Below, piece after piece: positions 1 through 9,157 of a stretch of 64,000 nucleotides of DNA. This DNA comes from Pseudomonas tumuqii (lineage in GTDB: Bacteria; Pseudomonadota; Gammaproteobacteria; Pseudomonadales; Pseudomonadaceae). The notes beneath the pieces were generated by a model that saw nothing but the letters and a program-made list of their open reading frames with translations, ran no database searches and had not been told where the DNA came from. The stretch lies in assembly GCF_013184545.1 (NCBI RefSeq), contig NZ_JAAOJA010000014.1:1-64000 (forward strand), written 5' to 3'. Positions within the stretch are counted from its first letter, which is position 1, and the number at the start of each line of letters is the position of its first letter. Made by a program: the position numbers and the translations under genes.

Positions 1-70
1 AGTAGTGAAACGATGCATCGCCGATGGTAGTGTGGGGTTTCCCCATGTGAGAGTAGGTCATCGTCAAGCT
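1..70 (+). rRNA. rrf: 5S rRNA, 3' part
   Basis: The first 70 bases match the 3' two thirds of a Pseudomonas 5S rRNA, including the GATGGTAGTGTGGGG and GAGAGTAGGTCATCG stretches and the closing GTCAAGCT. The 5' end lies outside the window. It implies that an rRNA operon ends here. Confidence 0.93.
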
Positions 71-80
71 TATATTCCAA

Positions 81-110
81 ACCCCCCATCTGCGTAAGCA
101 GGTGGGGGGT
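81..110 (+). terminator. rRNA operon terminator
   Basis: A 13-bp stem (ACCCCCCATCTGC pairing with GCAGGTGGGGGGT, one G-T pair) closes on a GTAA tetraloop and is followed by a T-rich run. It stands about 10 bases after the 5S rRNA and is the expected intrinsic terminator of the rRNA transcript. Confidence 0.9.
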
Positions 111-138
111 TTGTCTTTGCGCGGGATTTACAACAAGC

Positions 139-170
139 ATTAAAAAGCCACCTGCAGGTGGCTTTTTAAT
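139..170. terminator. Bidirectional terminator before queD
   Basis: A perfect 32-base palindrome with A and T runs on its flanks and a GCCACCTGCAGGTGGC core. It sits 13 bases past the queD stop codon and, being symmetric with U tracts on both strands, can end both the rRNA transcript and the leftward queD transcript. Confidence 0.88.
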
Positions 171-183
171 TGTTGTGGCTCGA

Positions 184-540
184 TCAGTCTCCGCGGTATT
201 CGCAGCCACTGGTGCAGGTTTCGTGGATCCGGATGCGGGACAGCTCGGGAAGGAGAGGTTTGAGTTGTTGCCAGATCCATTTGGCGATAATTTCGCTGGT
301 GGGGTTTTCCAGACCGGGAATATCGTTCAGATAGTTATGGTCGAGTTGCTCGTAGAGTGGCTTGAAGATCGCTTTGATCTCAGAAAAATCCCGAATCCAG
401 CCGGTGTAAGGGTCGATCTCGCCTTCGATATAGACGGCAACGCGGAAGGAATGGCCATGCAGGCGCCCACATTTATGCCCCTCGGGTACATGGGGAAGGC
501 GGTGGGCCGCTTCGAAAATAAACTCTTTGAACAGTTCCAC
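184..540 (-). CDS. queD: 6-carboxy-5,6,7,8-tetrahydropterin synthase
   Basis: QueD converts 7,8-dihydroneopterin triphosphate to 6-carboxy-tetrahydropterin, the second step of queuosine/7-deazaguanine synthesis in the cytosol. The 118-residue protein has the 6-pyruvoyl-tetrahydropterin synthase fold signature: Zn ligands His13, His28 and His30 in the EAAHRL and RLHGHSF motifs, catalytic Cys24 between them, and a C-terminal IRIHETCTSGCEYRG block with the family's conserved Glu. Length is typical. It is transcribed alone towards the rRNA terminator. A second queuosine gene, queF, lies at 28.7 kb, so the pathway is represented twice in the window but not clustered. Confidence 0.95.
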   Translation of the reverse strand: MELFKEFIFEAAHRLPHVPEGHKCGRLHGHSFRVAVYIEGEIDPYTGWIRDFSEIKAIFKPLYEQLDHNYLNDIPGLENPTSEIIAKWIWQQLKPLLPELSRIRIHETCTSGCEYRGD

Positions 541-680
541 GGGTTGTCTCTCTGAAAATACGCGGTTGCACGCACCGCTCCGATAAAGGGTGATATTACC
601 AGCTCTGCTTGGCTAACGTCGCGGTGCTGCCCTGTGCTGGTCGTACAGGTGCACCAGGCTGCCTCAGCAGTGCTGCAACG

Positions 681-1826
681 CTACTTGGTTGCATTTTGCC
701 GGTTTCTCTCCTGCCGATAAACGCTGACAGCTTCATATACCGCCTTCCTCAGTCGGTTGATCCCGCCTATGGGGCGATGCTCCGGTAGTGAGTGCCAGGG
801 ATTGAATGACAGATTGTCGCAAAACAGATTTTGCTCGCGGCTATCGAAGTCTTGTGCCGGGAGTTCGATCTTGGCGACTGTCTCGAATGGCGTGATCGAT
901 TCGTCCCACTCGACGCTAGGATCTTCGATTGGCATGTAGTACGCAGGGTTCTGTCGCTGAACCTGCAACGCAAAGCAGGCAGGAGTGCGGTCAAGCGAGA
1001 GCTGTTGGTAGAGTGCGCTGCGCAGGAAGTTGGGCAGATCCTTGTTTGGCGTAGGCAGCGCATAGTCCGGGCAGCTTTCCGGTGTCGGGATTACGCGATA
1101 CTTGATGTTGTGCGGGCCAAGCTTGAATGGAGCGATGGAATTGTAGGTGGTCGCAACCGGGCTCTGCGGAGCGGGCGCCAAGGTCTTCAGGGCAATGATC
1201 AGATGACGAATTTCCCAGTTCCGGGGATCCCAATCCGGGAAGAATGCCAGTGCTTTCTTGCCCTCGGCTTGAGCGGCGAAGTTGCTTTTGTACTCGGCTA
1301 CATCACGGACGAAGAATGCAGGGTGATTGAACATGACAAAATCTTGTTCGCTCGTGTGCGCAGGGCTGCTCAAGAGTTTTTCACCTGGCACATCGAGCAG
1401 TTTGAGGGCCATGCCTCGGGCATCGCGGGCACGGTCGAATTGCGGGTAGGCGTTGCCGTTGGATAAGCGCACCCAGGCTTGCCAGGTTTTTCCTGGTTCG
1501 CTGAGTACGCCATGACGAAGACTGCTATCGAGGTCACTGAGCACTGTTACTTGTGCCTTTACACAGCCGTGGGCCTTGGCATGGGCATCGCGAAGGACAC
1601 GGGTGTTATCGCGGTGTTGTTCGACCACTCGGATAGCATCTTCGATGATGCCCTGGGTAAGCGCTGCTTCACCTGGCGGGATTTGTTCCTCGCTGGAAAC
1701 CGGGCCAGAGAATTTCCAGCTGTAGTACGCGGTACCCATGCCCCAGGCGCTCAGGCCGACGATCAGTAGCAGCAACAAGAGCTTACCGAGCCAGCGGCCA
1801 AACCAGAGCCAGAGTCGATTGAGCAT
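681..1826 (-). CDS. Membrane-anchored catalase-fold haem protein
   Basis: A 381-residue protein of the catalase-related haem family rather than a classical catalase. Residues 10-30 form one hydrophobic segment, probably an uncleaved anchor placing the rest in the periplasm. The catalase-like core starts near residue 80 with KAHGC (candidate distal His) and continues with RLSNGN and RDARGMALK, which resemble the haem-pocket blocks of catalases. Peroxidase, lipid-hydroperoxide or catalase activity cannot be told apart from sequence. It starts 75 bases after the stop of the dihaem cytochrome gene on the same strand, so both are probably co-transcribed and may form a periplasmic redox pair. The family call is firm; the substrate is unknown. 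Confidence 0.8.
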   Translation of the reverse strand: MLNRLWLWFGRWLGKLLLLLLIVGLSAWGMGTAYYSWKFSGPVSSEEQIPPGEAALTQGIIEDAIRVVEQHRDNTRVLRDAHAKAHGCVKAQVTVLSDLDSSLRHGVLSEPGKTWQAWVRLSNGNAYPQFDRARDARGMALKLLDVPGEKLLSSPAHTSEQDFVMFNHPAFFVRDVAEYKSNFAAQAEGKKALAFFPDWDPRNWEIRHLIIALKTLAPAPQSPVATTYNSIAPFKLGPHNIKYRVIPTPESCPDYALPTPNKDLPNFLRSALYQQLSLDRTPACFALQVQRQNPAYYMPIEDPSVEWDESITPFETVAKIELPAQDFDSREQNLFCDNLSFNPWHSLPEHRPIGGINRLRKAVYEAVSVYRQERNRQNATK

Positions 1827-1901
1827 GGCGCTAATCCTTGTTCGTTATTGTGATTCCTGTTGGCAGCTACCGACTCTGCCGTTTCTGGCGCTTGTAATGG
1901 G

Positions 1902-3776
1902 TCAAGCCTGGCACTTGGGCCCAGGGTTCCAGGGTTTTGCTTTGATCGGTTGCAGCCGGGCTTCGAACTCTGGGTTGCCCAGTACCTTGAGGTATTCGAG
2001 CAGCGCCCAGCGCTCTTCAGGCTGCAGCGCACGGCCGATCACGCCGTCCTGGCGACAGCCTTCGCGAAATTCATGGCCACGGTTGCTGTTGCCGCTGATG
2101 CTGGCATCGAATAAGAAGCCGCCCGGGAATTCATCGCTGTCGAAGCCGAGGTGCTTTGGGTTGTACTCGAAGCTGCCGACCCAGAATTGAGTTTGCCGCT
2201 CTGAAAGGGGTGATAGTAGTTGGAACAACGTAGGAACCGAGCCGTTGTGCAAGAACGGCGGGGTGGCCCATATGCCGTGCAGTGGCCGGGCCTTGTAACC
2301 ACGTTTTTCTTGCACGCCAATGGGCAGCCCGTAGCCGTTCATGCGCCAGCGTTCGCGAGGCTGGATACCTGCGTTCTCGTAGGCGCGGTTTTCGACGTAG
2401 GCGGTGAGATAAGCCAGGCCCTTGGCGCTGGAGATGCTGCGCAGATCAACGTCATCCAGACTCGTGCCAAAGAGGCGGACATCCAGCTTGCTGAGTTCGG
2501 CTTTAGTCCAGCCGAGTTTGCTTATATCGAAGCGGTGATCGGCAATATTGTCGGCGGTGGTTGGATCTGTGCCGATTATGTCGGTTGGCACGATGCGCAT
2601 GCGCCATTCGGGATCGCGTGCCGGCGCCAGGCGTTCGGCGCGCGGCTTGGGCTCGGGGGCGTGACAGTAGGCGCAGTTCTCGGCGAACAGGGCGCGGCCT
2701 TGGCTGGCCAGTGGCAGGTCGATCTTGCCGAAGATTTCCTCGGGCCAAGTTGGCGGCTTCAGCTTCTTGAGGGTTTCCTCCAGAACGTACAGGTCGTGCG
2801 GGCGTACGCTTGACGAGTATCGCTCGGCTTCTGGCACAGGATGTCCGTCGGCTTGCAGTAGCTGCAAGGTTGCGCCTACCCCCAGTGCTTCGCCGATATT
2901 GCGAGCCATGGGCTGCATGGCTGAGCCATTCCACTGCACCCAGTCGAATTTCCAGATATCCCAGACTTGCGGGTAGCTGACCGGAGCGTTGGCGACCCTG
3001 TAGTTACTGGCGTCGATAGCATCACCGAAGACACTGTTGGCGATACGGCCAAAGGCATCGGTACGGCCAAAGCCTTCCTCGGTCGGGTAGAGACCGCGAT
3101 GCCAGTCGTTGAATGCTGTGCCGAGCAACCGGTCGAGGACGACTTTGAAGTCCTGGCGCAGTTGATCGCGGCCTTGCTGATAGTGTGCGCCGAGTACAGT
3201 TTTGGCAAAACGCCTGAATTTCAAGGGATTATAGTAAGTGAAGGCCATGCTCATACCGAGTGACTGGCCAAAGCTGCCGCCCCTCAGGGTTGGCACGGTC
3301 GAGGCGAGTGAATGCAGCGCTGCGCCTCCGTCGATGCGCACGGCCTGTCCTTGGTAGCGCAACTCGCCGGTGTGGCAGGCCGCACAGCTTATATCCAGGT
3401 AATGAGTGGACGTCTCGCTGTCTTCATGGCGGACAAAGCCGACCGGTAGATTGGCCGGGTTGTGGGCTGTCGGCTGCTGTTCGGGGTCGATCAGAAAACC
3501 AAAGCGCGCCAGATATTCTGGCGCAGCAAATTTGTCTCTACTCAGGGGCAACTCAAGGGCGCTGAACCAGTCATAACGCAAGCCTTTAACTTGCGTACCC
3601 TGAGGCGTGTAGTAATACGTCTGGCGCTGCTCGTCGCTCCATTGTTCGAGGTAGTGGAGCTTGTCCGGTTTCTGGTAGCTGGGCAGGTTGGGATAGGCAA
3701 TGAAGTAGACCCCCAGGGCCAGAGCGAAAACGAGAATCACCAGGGATCCGGCGGCCACTACACGAAGCATACGCAT
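1902..3776 (-). CDS. RoxA-like dihaem cytochrome c
   Basis: A periplasmic c-type cytochrome related to RoxA-type dihaem dioxygenases/peroxidases. A longer reading starts at 3839, but I chose the ATG at 3776 because AAGGAAG stands six bases upstream; this gives 624 residues beginning with a single N-terminal membrane segment. Two covalent haem sites are visible: CAACH near residues 131-135 and CAYCH near 368-372. The spacing and size fit the RoxA/dihaem peroxidase superfamily. RoxA itself cleaves rubber, but most relatives have no known substrate, so no function is assigned. It is the first gene of a two-gene unit with the catalase-fold protein downstream, which suggests a shared role in periplasmic peroxide or oxygen chemistry (inference). 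Confidence 0.82.
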   Translation of the reverse strand: MRMLRVVAAGSLVILVFALALGVYFIAYPNLPSYQKPDKLHYLEQWSDEQRQTYYYTPQGTQVKGLRYDWFSALELPLSRDKFAAPEYLARFGFLIDPEQQPTAHNPANLPVGFVRHEDSETSTHYLDISCAACHTGELRYQGQAVRIDGGAALHSLASTVPTLRGGSFGQSLGMSMAFTYYNPLKFRRFAKTVLGAHYQQGRDQLRQDFKVVLDRLLGTAFNDWHRGLYPTEEGFGRTDAFGRIANSVFGDAIDASNYRVANAPVSYPQVWDIWKFDWVQWNGSAMQPMARNIGEALGVGATLQLLQADGHPVPEAERYSSSVRPHDLYVLEETLKKLKPPTWPEEIFGKIDLPLASQGRALFAENCAYCHAPEPKPRAERLAPARDPEWRMRIVPTDIIGTDPTTADNIADHRFDISKLGWTKAELSKLDVRLFGTSLDDVDLRSISSAKGLAYLTAYVENRAYENAGIQPRERWRMNGYGLPIGVQEKRGYKARPLHGIWATPPFLHNGSVPTLFQLLSPLSERQTQFWVGSFEYNPKHLGFDSDEFPGGFLFDASISGNSNRGHEFREGCRQDGVIGRALQPEERWALLEYLKVLGNPEFEARLQPIKAKPWNPGPKCQA

Positions 3777-3980
3777 CAGACACTTCCTTGTTGCATTCTT
3801 GTTTTCTGACTTTATGCCAAGCTGGAGAGCTGATGGCAAGCTGCCTTCACTTATTATTTCTCAGAGGAGTTCCGTTGGCTGAAAAGTATAAGCTGTTGCA
3901 TTTCTAATCCATGACCTTTGCCCAATACGTGAATAAGTAGCAGGCTGTCGTGGCATTAAATCGAAAATAAGGAGTAGGCA

Positions 3981-4448
3981 ATGCACCCCTTCGAGGCCGA
4001 AGAACCACCGCGGTTGGCAATTTTGCTCGGTTATGCCGGGTTGCTTCCCTTTGTCAGTGGGGCGCTGGGGATCTGGGTGATTCCATTGGGGTGGCGTCCC
4101 TTCGTGCTAGAGGCATTACTGGATTTTGCAGCCTTGATCCTGGCTTTTATGGGGGCGATCCATTGGGGCCTGGCGATGCGGGCCGAGGAGAACGATGAGC
4201 AAGCGCAAATTCAGTTAGGCTTGTCGGTGATTCCGCCATTGCTTGGCTGGTTAGCTATTTCTGCAGGGTTGCCGATGGGGTTGGCTTTGCCGACACTTCT
4301 GGTCGCGTTCGTAGGCCTTCATTTTGCTGATGTGCATGCGGTCAAGTTGGGGCTGGCTCCTCGCTGGTATTCGAGTCTGCGTATGCCGTTAACCGTGGGC
4401 GTATCACTCAGCTTGTTATTGGCCTGGGCCAGTGTGCTGGTCGCATGA
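3981..4448 (+). CDS. DUF3429 inner-membrane protein
   Basis: A 155-residue integral membrane protein with about five hydrophobic segments covering most of its length and an early LAILLGYAGLLPF block typical of DUF3429. The AIHWGLAM motif near residues 60-68 is also characteristic. Function is unknown in this family. An AAGGAG ribosome site stands six bases before the ATG. It is a single gene, divergent from the cytochrome/catalase unit. Confidence 0.85.
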   Translation: MHPFEAEEPPRLAILLGYAGLLPFVSGALGIWVIPLGWRPFVLEALLDFAALILAFMGAIHWGLAMRAEENDEQAQIQLGLSVIPPLLGWLAISAGLPMGLALPTLLVAFVGLHFADVHAVKLGLAPRWYSSLRMPLTVGVSLSLLLAWASVLVA

Positions 4449-4634
4449 GTTCAGTCCTTCACTGATGCATACCCGCGCGACTCGAGTCGTTGCTCCTAGT
4501 CACAGGGTAATCCCAGAGAGCGTTGTCCAGGCTGGCCAAACGCCGGTCCTGAGGTACTGCTCATGGTCATTAGAATGATTGTTGAGTTCTAGCTGGATGA
4601 GCCGGTATCGATGGTTGCGCGAGCGGACCTGACG

Positions 4635-5249
4635 CTAACACGCCAGGCTGTCCGCCTGACGATAGAGCATCAACAGTTTGCGGGTGATGGTCTGTTGAAT
4701 ATCGTCGCGCTCGAACGAGGACAGCCGGCTGAGGCGGGTTACTTGCAAACGGTGCAGGTGGATATACGGCATCTGCTGATCGAACTCGCGCAGATCGCCC
4801 TTCATCATGACCGGTAGAAAGACATCACCGGCTTTCTTCTGGTTGCTGATGATCTGTGCCAGCGCGCGTTTGAACGGCATGGTTTTAGGTGCGGGGCCAC
4901 CGTCTTTTATCTGGGTGGTCAACAGCAGACCCGGTTTCCCCAGCACCACGCCCGGCAGTACGCAGAGTCCGGTTTTGCGCACGGCGTGCGCCTCGATTCC
5001 GTGCAGGGTGTCATGGAATGCATAGGGGTTGGGTAGCACCACCATCTTGCGTCCCTGGTCATGGGGGAAGTGCAGGTTGTAGTTGGTATAGAGCTGGCGA
5101 ACGGATTCGGAATAGACGCACAAGCGGTTTTCGAACAGCTTGATGAAGCGCTCAGCCAGCTCGCGACGGGCCATGGTATCCAGATCCCAGATCAAATCCT
5201 GGTTCTGTGGCCGGTCGAGGTCAACTTCCTGATGTTCCATGCCGCTCAT
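4635..5249 (-). CDS. Conserved hypothetical protein linked to chemoreceptor
   Basis: A 204-residue soluble protein that I do not recognise by domain. It has no signal peptide or membrane segment, a basic C-terminal third with several Arg and Leu repeats, and a central GRKMVVLPNPYAFHDTLHG stretch. Its start codon lies seven bases after the stop of the upstream chemoreceptor gene on the same strand, so the two are almost certainly one transcript. A role linked to chemoreceptor signalling would be only inference from this spacing. Codon use is like that of neighbouring core genes, so it is probably a real gene. Confidence 0.75.
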   Translation of the reverse strand: MSGMEHQEVDLDRPQNQDLIWDLDTMARRELAERFIKLFENRLCVYSESVRQLYTNYNLHFPHDQGRKMVVLPNPYAFHDTLHGIEAHAVRKTGLCVLPGVVLGKPGLLLTTQIKDGGPAPKTMPFKRALAQIISNQKKAGDVFLPVMMKGDLREFDQQMPYIHLHRLQVTRLSRLSSFERDDIQQTITRKLLMLYRQADSLAC

Positions 5250-5256
5250 TTATACC

Positions 5257-6891
5257 TCATACGCGAAACTGGCCCAGTAATCGATTGAGCTGCTCAGCCA
5301 GTTGGCCAAGACGTTGACTGGCCTCGCTGGACTGTTCGGCTGCCAGTGCATTGCTGTGGGCTAAACCGGCAGCCTGGGTGACATTCTGGTTGATATCTTC
5401 GACCACCTGCGACTGTTGCAGTGTGGCACTGGCGATCGAGGCATTCAAACCGGTCAGGTTGCGCAGCGACTGGGCAATTTGTCCCAGGCTCTCACCAGCC
5501 TGGCTGGCTTGCTCGACGGTGAGTTGTGAGGCGCGGCTACTATCGTTGATAACTTTCACTGCGGCTTCTGAGTTGCCTTGCAAGCGCTCGATCATACCCT
5601 GAATTTCAGCGGTCGATTGCTGGGTGCGTTGAGCCAGCAAACGCACTTCGTCGGCGACCACGGCAAATCCGCGACCTTGCTCGCCAGCGCGGGCGGCTTC
5701 GATCGCAGCATTGAGGGCGAGGAGATTGGTCTGTTCGGCAATCGAGCGAATTACTTCCAAAACGCTGCCTATCTGCGTGCTTTCCAGGGCCAGCTTTTGA
5801 ATCACCTCCACAGCCTGATTGATAGTGCCGGACAGTTGGCTGATCTGCCGCAGGCTGGCATCGATGTTCTGCTGGCCTTGGCTCGCCTGGGCTTCGGCGG
5901 CATGTACTTCACTCGACGCATGTTCGGCATTTTTCGCGACGTCCTGTACGCCATAGGTAACCTGGTTGATCGCGGTGGCCACGAGTTCCATCTGCTGGGA
6001 TTGCTGCTGACCGTGCTGCTGGGCCTCGCGGGCAATTGCGCCGAGCGAGCGTGCCGCTTGATCGAGGGCACCGGCGGAGTCGAGTGACTGGTGGATCACG
6101 CGGCGCAATTTTTCGGTAAAGGCGTTGAAGTGCTTGGCCAGAGCAGTCAGTTCGTCATTGCCGTTAGTATCCAGGGATTGGGTAAGATCGCCTTCACCGC
6201 TGGCGATGTTGGCCATGGCGTTGACCGCCTCCTGCAGGGGCCGGGCAATACTGCGTGAGATCAGGGTTACCAGCAGGGTCATCAGCAGGGCGATCGCGAT
6301 ACCGATAGCGAGTGCACGCAAGGCTTGCGCCTGGAATTGCGCCTGCACGTCATCGACGTACACGCCTGAACCGATGATCCAGCCCCAGGGTTGGAACAGG
6401 CTGACGTAGGAAACCTTGGCTATCGGGTCGCTCGAACCCGGCTTGGGCCAACGATAATTAATCAGACCGGCGCCCTTGGTTTTGCTGATCTGCACCATTT
6501 CATTGAACAGTTCCTTGCCGTCCGGATCCTTGAGGCCGGAAAGATTCTGCCCCTCGAGCTTGGGGTTGGTTGGGTGCATGACCATGGTTGGGGTCTGGTC
6601 ATTGATCCAGAAATACTCCTGGCCGTCGTAGCGCAGGCCACGGATCACTTCCTTGGCCTGCAGCTGCGCCTCCTCACGACTGAGCGTAGTGGCTGTCTCG
6701 AGGCTGTGGTAATGGGCGAGAATGCCGGCCGCGCCCTGCACCAGGTGCTGGGTTTTCTCCTCTTTGGCGGCATACAGGTCGTGATGAATCTGTTGCAGCA
6801 TAACCGCACCGAGAATGAACAGCATGACGATGGCGACAACGAGAATAAGCCACAAGCGACGGCTGATGGATAGGCTGCGTAGGCTGTTCAT
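5257..6891 (-). CDS. Methyl-accepting chemotaxis protein, Cache type
   Basis: A 544-residue transmembrane chemoreceptor. Order: TM1 at residues 12-32; periplasmic single-Cache domain of the sCache_2 type at about 35-190 (DGQEYFWIND and WIIGSGVYVDDV are family hallmarks, typical for small carboxylate ligands); TM2 near 190-212; HAMP at about 213-265; a long coiled-coil signalling region with the hairpin tip EQTNLLALNAAIEAARAGE; and a C-terminal helix without a CheR-docking pentapeptide. The ligand is not predictable beyond Cache preference. The gene is followed seven bases later by the unknown 204-residue protein. Confidence 0.93.
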   Translation of the reverse strand: MNSLRSLSISRRLWLILVVAIVMLFILGAVMLQQIHHDLYAAKEEKTQHLVQGAAGILAHYHSLETATTLSREEAQLQAKEVIRGLRYDGQEYFWINDQTPTMVMHPTNPKLEGQNLSGLKDPDGKELFNEMVQISKTKGAGLINYRWPKPGSSDPIAKVSYVSLFQPWGWIIGSGVYVDDVQAQFQAQALRALAIGIAIALLMTLLVTLISRSIARPLQEAVNAMANIASGEGDLTQSLDTNGNDELTALAKHFNAFTEKLRRVIHQSLDSAGALDQAARSLGAIAREAQQHGQQQSQQMELVATAINQVTYGVQDVAKNAEHASSEVHAAEAQASQGQQNIDASLRQISQLSGTINQAVEVIQKLALESTQIGSVLEVIRSIAEQTNLLALNAAIEAARAGEQGRGFAVVADEVRLLAQRTQQSTAEIQGMIERLQGNSEAAVKVINDSSRASQLTVEQASQAGESLGQIAQSLRNLTGLNASIASATLQQSQVVEDINQNVTQAAGLAHSNALAAEQSSEASQRLGQLAEQLNRLLGQFRV

Positions 6892-7231
6892 AGAAGTGCT
6901 CTCTCGGTTTTCGTTCTGGGGGCGGGGCGCGTCCCGGAATATACGGAAGGCGTCACTTGCGGTTCTAGATCATTCAGCAATTGAAGCGAGGCACTGGTCG
7001 ACGTCGCGATTCACTCGGATGTGCATGAGTTGGCTCTAATACAGCAATAGAGCCTGTGTCTCTGATAGCATTTCGGCCCCCGGGGCAAAAACCTGAGGTT
7101 TACCCCCAGCTTTTTTCTGCGTCATTGGCGTCTGAGCGTAGAGCCTGAGTCAATAAGACGCGGCAGTGTTGTTGGTTATTCATACATTTATGTAGTTCGT
7201 GCGGAACATGCCGCGCGCCTTAGGAGCGTTA
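6892..7231. other. Divergent intergenic region, chemoreceptor/uppP
   Basis: About 340 bases between the divergent chemoreceptor and uppP genes. It must hold both promoters. I see no coding frame with gene-like codon use, no convincing hairpin with a T run, and no repeat. An upstream in-frame ATG for uppP at 7199 lies inside it but lacks a ribosome site. Confidence 0.6.
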
Positions 7232-8062
7232 ATGGATCTTTGGATCGCCGTGCAGTCGTTGGTTTTGGGTATTGTCGAGGGTATTACCGAATTTTTGCCG
7301 ATTTCCAGTACGGGTCATCAAATCATAGTTGCCGATCTCATCGATTTTTCCGGTGAACGGGCTAGGGCTTTCAATATCATTATCCAGTTGGGCGCCATCC
7401 TGGCGGTGGTTTGGGAGTTCAGGCGCAAGATCATCGAGGTGGTGGTCGGACTGCCACGGGTGCCTGAGGCGCAGCGTTTCACCGCTAACCTGTTAATTGC
7501 CTTCCTGCCTGCGGTGATTCTCGGTGTGAGCTTCGCCGACCTGATCCACCAATACCTGTTCAACCCGATTACCGTGGCTGCCGCGTTGATAGTGGGCGGC
7601 ATAGTCATGCTCTGGGCCGAGCGGCGGGAGCATGTTATCCATGCCGAAAGCGTCGACGATATGAACTGGAAGGATGCCCTGAAAGTCGGCCTTGCCCAGT
7701 GTCTGGCGATGATTCCGGGTACCTCGCGTTCCGGCGCGACTATTATCGGCGGCTTGTTGTTCGGCATGTCACGCAAGGCGGCTACCGAGTTCTCCTTCTT
7801 TCTGGCGATGCCGACCATGGTTGGCGCGGCGGTGTATTCCGGCTACAAGTACCGCGAGCTATTCCTGCCAGCGGATTTGCCGGTGTTCGCCATCGGTTTC
7901 GTGACCTCGTTCATCTTCGCCATGATTGCCGTGCGCGCCCTGCTCAAGTTCATCGGCAACCACAGTTATGCGGTCTTCGCCTGGTATCGCATCGGTTTCG
8001 GTGTGCTGATTCTGGCGACCTGGCAACTGCATCTGATCGACTGGAGTACCGCCCAAGGTTGA
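7232..8062 (+). CDS. uppP: Undecaprenyl-diphosphatase (BacA family)
   Basis: UppP dephosphorylates undecaprenyl diphosphate in the inner membrane, recycling the lipid carrier for peptidoglycan and O-antigen synthesis; overexpression gives bacitracin resistance. The protein is 276 residues from the ATG at 7232, which follows an AGGAG site; an upstream ATG at 7199 would add 11 residues without a ribosome site. Conserved family motifs are visible: GIVEGITEFLPISSTGH near the N-terminus and the PGTSRSGATI block in the middle, which together supply catalytic Glu, Ser and Arg. Seven to eight hydrophobic helices fit the known fold. A strong terminator follows, so it is probably monocistronic. Confidence 0.95.
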   Translation: MDLWIAVQSLVLGIVEGITEFLPISSTGHQIIVADLIDFSGERARAFNIIIQLGAILAVVWEFRRKIIEVVVGLPRVPEAQRFTANLLIAFLPAVILGVSFADLIHQYLFNPITVAAALIVGGIVMLWAERREHVIHAESVDDMNWKDALKVGLAQCLAMIPGTSRSGATIIGGLLFGMSRKAATEFSFFLAMPTMVGAAVYSGYKYRELFLPADLPVFAIGFVTSFIFAMIAVRALLKFIGNHSYAVFAWYRIGFGVLILATWQLHLIDWSTAQG

Positions 8063-8092
8063 GCGTGTGAGGCTGCATTCGGCGGATTGATA

Positions 8093-8118
8093 AAAGGCGC
8101 GCTGCTTGGCGCGCCTTT
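8093..8118 (+). terminator. uppP terminator
   Basis: AAAGGCGCGC pairs with GCGCGCCTTT around a short TGCTTG loop, 30 bases after the uppP stop codon. GC-rich stem and flanking A/T runs fit an intrinsic terminator. Confidence 0.8.
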
Positions 8119-8148
8119 GTCATAGTGAAGCCCGCTCATGGAGGCGTT

Positions 8149-9117
8149 ATGAATTCGCTGGAACACCAACTGCTCGACGTCAACGGCATCACTCTCAGTC
8201 TCTACAGCGCGGGGCCTGCCGATGGTCGCCCGCTGTGGTTGCTGCACGGCTTCCCCGAATGCTGGCACTCCTGGCGTCAGCAGATCGGCCCCTTGGCGGC
8301 GGCCGGTTATCGGGTGTCGATCCCGGAAATGCGTGGCTATGGGCAAAGCAGCGCGCCGCGTGAGCCAGCGGCTTATGACCTGATTACCCTGTGTGGCGAT
8401 ATCCAGGCAGCCATGGACCTGCTCGGGCACAGCGCGGCGTGCGTGGTCGGCCATGACTGGGGCGCACCGGTTGCCTGGCATCTGGCGTTATTGGCGCCGC
8501 AGCGGGTAAAGGCGGTGGTTGGCATGGCCGTACCCTTCGGCGGGCGGCCCAGGCAGCCTGCGATCGACATGATGCGTCAGCACTATGCCGAACGCTTCCA
8601 TTACATCCTGCACTTCCAGCAACCCGGGGTTGCCGAGCGGGAAATGGACGCCGATATCCCGCGCACCCTGCGCATGATGATGCACAACACCTCTGCCGCC
8701 GTACCCAAGGACTTCTTTCTTCAGGAAAAACCGGCCGGTGCCGGGTTGTTCGACGGCATGCAGGACCCGGGCACATTGCCGGCTTGGTGCGATGCCGAGG
8801 CGTTCCGCCACTACCTGGAGACCTTCACCGGGCGCGGTTTCCATGGCGCACTCAACTGGTACCGCAACTTCGAGCGCAACTGGCAGCGCACCGAGGCGTT
8901 GGCTGACAAGCACATCGAACAGCCGGCGTTGTTCCTGCTCGGTGACAAGGACCCGGTCGGCACCCTGGAAGCCTATACCCTCAAGCAGATGCCCAAACGC
9001 ATCGCCAACCTGGAACAGCACCTGCTGAGCGATTGCGGCCACTGGATCCAGAACGAGCAGGCCGCCGAGGTGAATCGGCTATTGCTGGCGTTTCTCCGGC
9101 GGCATTACAGCGCTTGA
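8149..9117 (+). CDS. Alpha/beta hydrolase, epoxide-hydrolase-like
   Basis: A 322-residue soluble alpha/beta hydrolase. The start at 8149 is preceded by GGAGG; an upstream ATG at 8125 lacks such a site. The oxyanion motif HGFPECW (near residues 34-40) and the nucleophile elbow GHDWGAPVAW, with Asp as nucleophile, are the pattern of soluble epoxide hydrolases and haloalkane dehalogenases. The late GDKDPVG block and the CGHWIQ motif supply the acid and His. The HGFPE motif favours epoxide hydrolase over dehalogenase. The physiological substrate is not evident. It is flanked by unrelated genes on the same strand. Confidence 0.82.
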   Translation: MNSLEHQLLDVNGITLSLYSAGPADGRPLWLLHGFPECWHSWRQQIGPLAAAGYRVSIPEMRGYGQSSAPREPAAYDLITLCGDIQAAMDLLGHSAACVVGHDWGAPVAWHLALLAPQRVKAVVGMAVPFGGRPRQPAIDMMRQHYAERFHYILHFQQPGVAEREMDADIPRTLRMMMHNTSAAVPKDFFLQEKPAGAGLFDGMQDPGTLPAWCDAEAFRHYLETFTGRGFHGALNWYRNFERNWQRTEALADKHIEQPALFLLGDKDPVGTLEAYTLKQMPKRIANLEQHLLSDCGHWIQNEQAAEVNRLLLAFLRRHYSA

Positions 9118-9157
9118 GCCCGCTAGAATAGGTTTTTTCAGTTAAGGACTGGCCGCC